DNA of 64,000 nt from Mesorhizobium sp. L-8-3. Its GTDB lineage: Bacteria > Pseudomonadota > Alphaproteobacteria > Rhizobiales > Rhizobiaceae. The translations under genes and the position numbers were made by a program. The notes beneath the pieces are model-generated. The model saw only the letters and a program-made list of their open reading frames with translations, had not been told where the DNA came from and ran no database searches. The stretch covers positions 3,721,501 through 3,785,500 of the forward strand of contig NZ_AP023262.1 in the NCBI RefSeq assembly GCF_016756615.1, given 5' to 3'. Numbering within the stretch: position 1 is the stretch's first letter; each line of letters starts with the position of its first letter. Positions 62,250-64,000 of the stretch are shown here, one piece after another.

Positions 62250-62462
62250 TCAGCCTGCCTTGCTGAGAGATCCAGCAGCGGACTTGCCGGTGCGGCGGTC
62301 CTGCTCGATCTCGAAATTGATCTTCTGGCCTTCGGCGAGGTCAGTCATGCCGGCGCGCTGCACGGCCGAGATATGGACGAAAACGTCCGGGCCGCCATTG
62401 TCTGGCTGAATGAAGCCGAAACCCTTGGTGCTGTTGAACCACTTGACCGTTCCGGTTGCCAT
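62250..62462 (-). CDS. Cold-shock protein (CspA family), copy 3
   Basis: This 70-residue cold-shock-domain protein begins MATGTVKWFNSTKGFGFIQPDNG and carries RNP1 'KGFGFI' and RNP2 'VFVHIS'. It is closer to CspA of other alphaproteobacteria ('AEGQKINFEIEQDRRTGKSAAGSL') than to copies 1 and 2. AGGAA precedes the ATG at 62460-62462. The frame is open upstream to 62504, but the extra residues are not part of the family. Confidence 0.94.
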   Translation of the reverse strand: MATGTVKWFNSTKGFGFIQPDNGGPDVFVHISAVQRAGMTDLAEGQKINFEIEQDRRTGKSAAGSLSKAG

Positions 62463-62894
62463 CTTTGTCTTCCTGTCGTTTGCTACGTGGTAGTGGTCCG
62501 GCAAAATGCCTGACCGGGTGTATCGAGATTTTGGAGATTGACGTCAGCAAACGCGAGGAGATCGCGGTCCTATATCGATCGGCCGAAATATCAACACGTC
62601 CCATATAGTGGCGTCTGTCGCTCACGGCAAGCCCCCGTTGCCGGACAAAGATTGTTTCGGATTGTTTTCGACGGGGATGAGATTGTCCGCGAGGTCGATC
62701 GAAATCGTACCGACGGGAAGATTCCGGAGCATCGGTTCGTTCTACGGCGAAGTCGTCCATCCGCATGTCGGGCCTGAAGCGGGCCCGGTTCGAGAGAGGG
62801 TCGACGCGCGGATGGTGGCCCTGGCGCAACCATGACGATCGCTCGGCGCAGCCGTTTGTGCTAGTTTCCCGGTCCGTCGCCGTCGGAGAGTAAG
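62463..62894. other. Intergenic region upstream of divergent csp 3 and a secreted protein gene
   Basis: There is no supported gene. It contains the csp 3 leader, including GGCA-AAA-TGCC near 62494-62504, a shortened look-alike of the palindromic core of the leader motif of csp 1 and 2. Confidence 0.4.
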
Positions 62895-63215
62895 ATGAAG
62901 GCAACCGTTTCATTGGCGCTCGCGCTCTGCATGGCTTCCGTGCCGGCGCACGCCATCTCGCGTTACAACTCGCAGAGCATGACCTGCGCGCGCATCCAGG
63001 CTGTCGTGCGCAGCGAAGGTGCGGTGATCCTGCGCTACCGTTCCGCGCGCAACCCCAGCCTGCCGCTCTATGACCGCTACGTCGCCCATGACGGCTATTG
63101 CGATTTCAACGAATATGCGGCCGCAGCCTGGGTTCCCGCCAGTGACAGTCGTTCCTGCCCGGTGCTCTCTTGCAAGGACATCGACTATGACGACTTTTAT
63201 CCATGGCGGCGGTGA
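62895..63215 (+). CDS. Secreted Cys-containing protein, paralogue A
   Basis: This 106-residue precursor has a signal peptide (about 1-20, A-H-A) followed by a compact domain: I-S-R-Y-N-x3-M-T-C-A-R-I-Q-A-V-V-R, 'GAVILRYRSARNPSLPLYDRYVAHDGYC', 'AAAAWVPASDSRSCPVLSC'. Four Cys remain in the mature part (C-A, Y-C, S-C, S-C), probably forming disulphides in the periplasm. A related gene follows at 63371. GGAGAG supports the ATG. I do not recognise a named family. Confidence 0.72.
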   Translation: MKATVSLALALCMASVPAHAISRYNSQSMTCARIQAVVRSEGAVILRYRSARNPSLPLYDRYVAHDGYCDFNEYAAAAWVPASDSRSCPVLSCKDIDYDDFYPWRR

Positions 63216-63370
63216 ACCGTAGACATCAGCACGTCCGGCGTGCATTCCCGGCCAACGAGCGCTCACGCGGAGTTGAACGGCGAAGTCGATCGTGCGGGGA
63301 CGAAAGCGGAAATGCGACGCGTTCTGTCATGTGAGGCAGGCTATGGCCGGGCAGAGAGATGGAGGTGGAG

Positions 63371-63667
63371 ATGCGGGGGACGATCGTTCTGGCACTGGCA
63401 TTGTCGACATTGTCGTTCGATGCGTGGGCGATCTCGCGCTACAACACGCTGACCATGAGCTGCGCGGAAGTCCGGGCGGTGTTGCGGCAGGATGGCGCGG
63501 CCATATTGCGCTACGGACGCGCCGGCGGACCGCCGCTTTATGACCGCTATGTCTACCATGGCGGCTATTGCGAAGGGACCGAAGTCCCCAAGGCGGCCTT
63601 TGTTCCGACCAGCGACACCAGGGCCTGCCAGATACTGAAATGCTATGAGATGAGCCATATCAGGTGA
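63371..63667 (+). CDS. Secreted Cys-containing protein, paralogue B
   Basis: This 98-residue precursor has a signal peptide (about 1-20, A-W-A) and a mature domain closely related to the previous gene: I-S-R-Y-N-x3-M-S-C-A-E-V-R-A-V, 'GAAILRYGRAGGPPLYDRYVYHGGYC', 'AAFVPTSDTRACQILKC'. The four Cys are conserved. GGAGG five bases before the ATG at 63371 is preferred over an in-frame ATG at 63359. The pair probably arose by local duplication. Confidence 0.72.
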   Translation: MRGTIVLALALSTLSFDAWAISRYNTLTMSCAEVRAVLRQDGAAILRYGRAGGPPLYDRYVYHGGYCEGTEVPKAAFVPTSDTRACQILKCYEMSHIR

Positions 63668-63782
63668 GCGGTCGGATCGTCGTCTGAAGCAGCGATCCAA
63701 TCCGGGGTCGGATGCGGTAACATCCTGCGGTCGCGAAAGAGCGTCGGGCCCGATTGCCGAAACGGGCAGCGTCGGTTAAAGC

Positions 63783-63889
63783 ACAGCTAAAGCGCGTCGC
63801 GATCTTTCAAATTCGCTTTACGCGCTTTAGCTGTTTGTTCTTGCGCATGTCTTTGTCCCGAAACCGGTTCCCACTTTCGGGAGACATGC
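63783..63889. repeat. Two-hairpin palindromic element of rhizobial type
   Basis: Hairpin 1 has perfect 15-base arms (ACAGCTAAAGCGCGT and its complement, 63783-63797 and 63820-63834). Hairpin 2 combines GCATGTCT/AGACATGC (63845-63852, 63882-63889) with CCCGAAA/TTTCGGG (63857-63863, 63875-63881). Elements of this appearance are scattered in intergenic regions of many Mesorhizobium and related genomes. It is non-coding. Confidence 0.7.
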
Positions 63890-63933
63890 TTCAACGGACG
63901 GGCTCAACCGGGGATAGACGCCTCTTGCAATCG

Positions 63934-64000
63934 ATGCAGCGAAAGATGCCGGGACTGCTTTTGGCGGGGCTCCTGCTGGGGCCGGCGCTGGTCTCGGGCT
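63934..64000 (+). CDS. Partial gene with signal peptide, right edge
   Basis: An ATG at 63934 (or 63946) opens a frame that runs off the window: MQRKMPGLLLAGLLLGPALVSG. It has the basic start and hydrophobic core of a signal peptide. No ribosome binding site is evident at the first ATG; GCGAAAG precedes the second. Confidence 0.45.
   Translation, partial: MQRKMPGLLLAGLLLGPALVSG

Overview
The window is high-GC DNA typical of an alphaproteobacterium of the order Hyphomicrobiales (Rhizobiales), most likely the Phyllobacteriaceae (Mesorhizobium, Aminobacter and relatives). This rests on a trxB-lsrB/vtlR gene pair followed by AbcR-type (alpha-r15) small RNAs, a BA14K-family protein, a DUF1344 protein, extensin-like proteins, a UvrB with long N- and C-terminal extensions, and a palindromic element of the kind scattered through rhizobial genomes. 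It reads as ordinary chromosome with accessory patches. I see no phage, insertion sequence, CRISPR array, rRNA or convincing tRNA. The genus is an inference.

Region 1-10 kb: a broken ParDE toxin-antitoxin pair (parE has an in-frame amber codon), ubiK-like, YbjN and csaA genes, a glycosyltransferase, a class D beta-lactamase divergent from an AmpR-like regulator, a marR/response-regulator/sensor-kinase operon, and a branched-chain aminotransferase. Region 10-24 kb: ArsR with a decayed partner, an MBL hydrolase, a BA14K protein, two tandem cold-shock genes sharing a leader motif, capA, uvrB, a small RTX protein, a three-domain Kazal lipoprotein, DUF1344 and an enolase-superfamily enzyme. Region 23-38 kb: GMC oxidoreductase, thioesterase, an HxlR/FMN-reductase pair, a CNNM/CorC-like membrane protein, two extensin-like proteins flanking a giant Calx-beta/RTX protein, several small proteins, a PQQ-type sugar dehydrogenase, and greA with a terminator-bearing leader.

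Region 38-50 kb: an AidB-like acyl-CoA dehydrogenase, then a complete ADP-heptose pathway (gmhA, hldE, gmhB, hldD) with heptosyltransferases waaC and waaF, then lrp, trxB and lsrB. Directly after lsrB lie three tandem small RNAs, each with its own promoter and intrinsic terminator. The first and third carry a GCATGG-N14-CCATGC inverted repeat just upstream of and abutting the -35, a likely LsrB/VtlR site; the second lacks it. Region 50-64 kb: orphan msrP, an EF-G-like GTPase, a secreted hydrolase, aspartate aminotransferase, a LuxR-type regulator, a mosaic RTX protein with an AT-rich 5' third, a degenerate EAL protein, a GST, a third cold-shock gene, two paralogous secreted Cys-containing proteins and a palindromic repeat.

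The strongest lead is the triplicated AbcR array with unequal operator content. Next come the terminator-bearing greA leader, the shared cold-shock leader element, the ampR/class D pairing, and the two RTX proteins that share a C-terminal module. Functional assignments come from recognised motifs and family resemblance read by eye; no database search was run.
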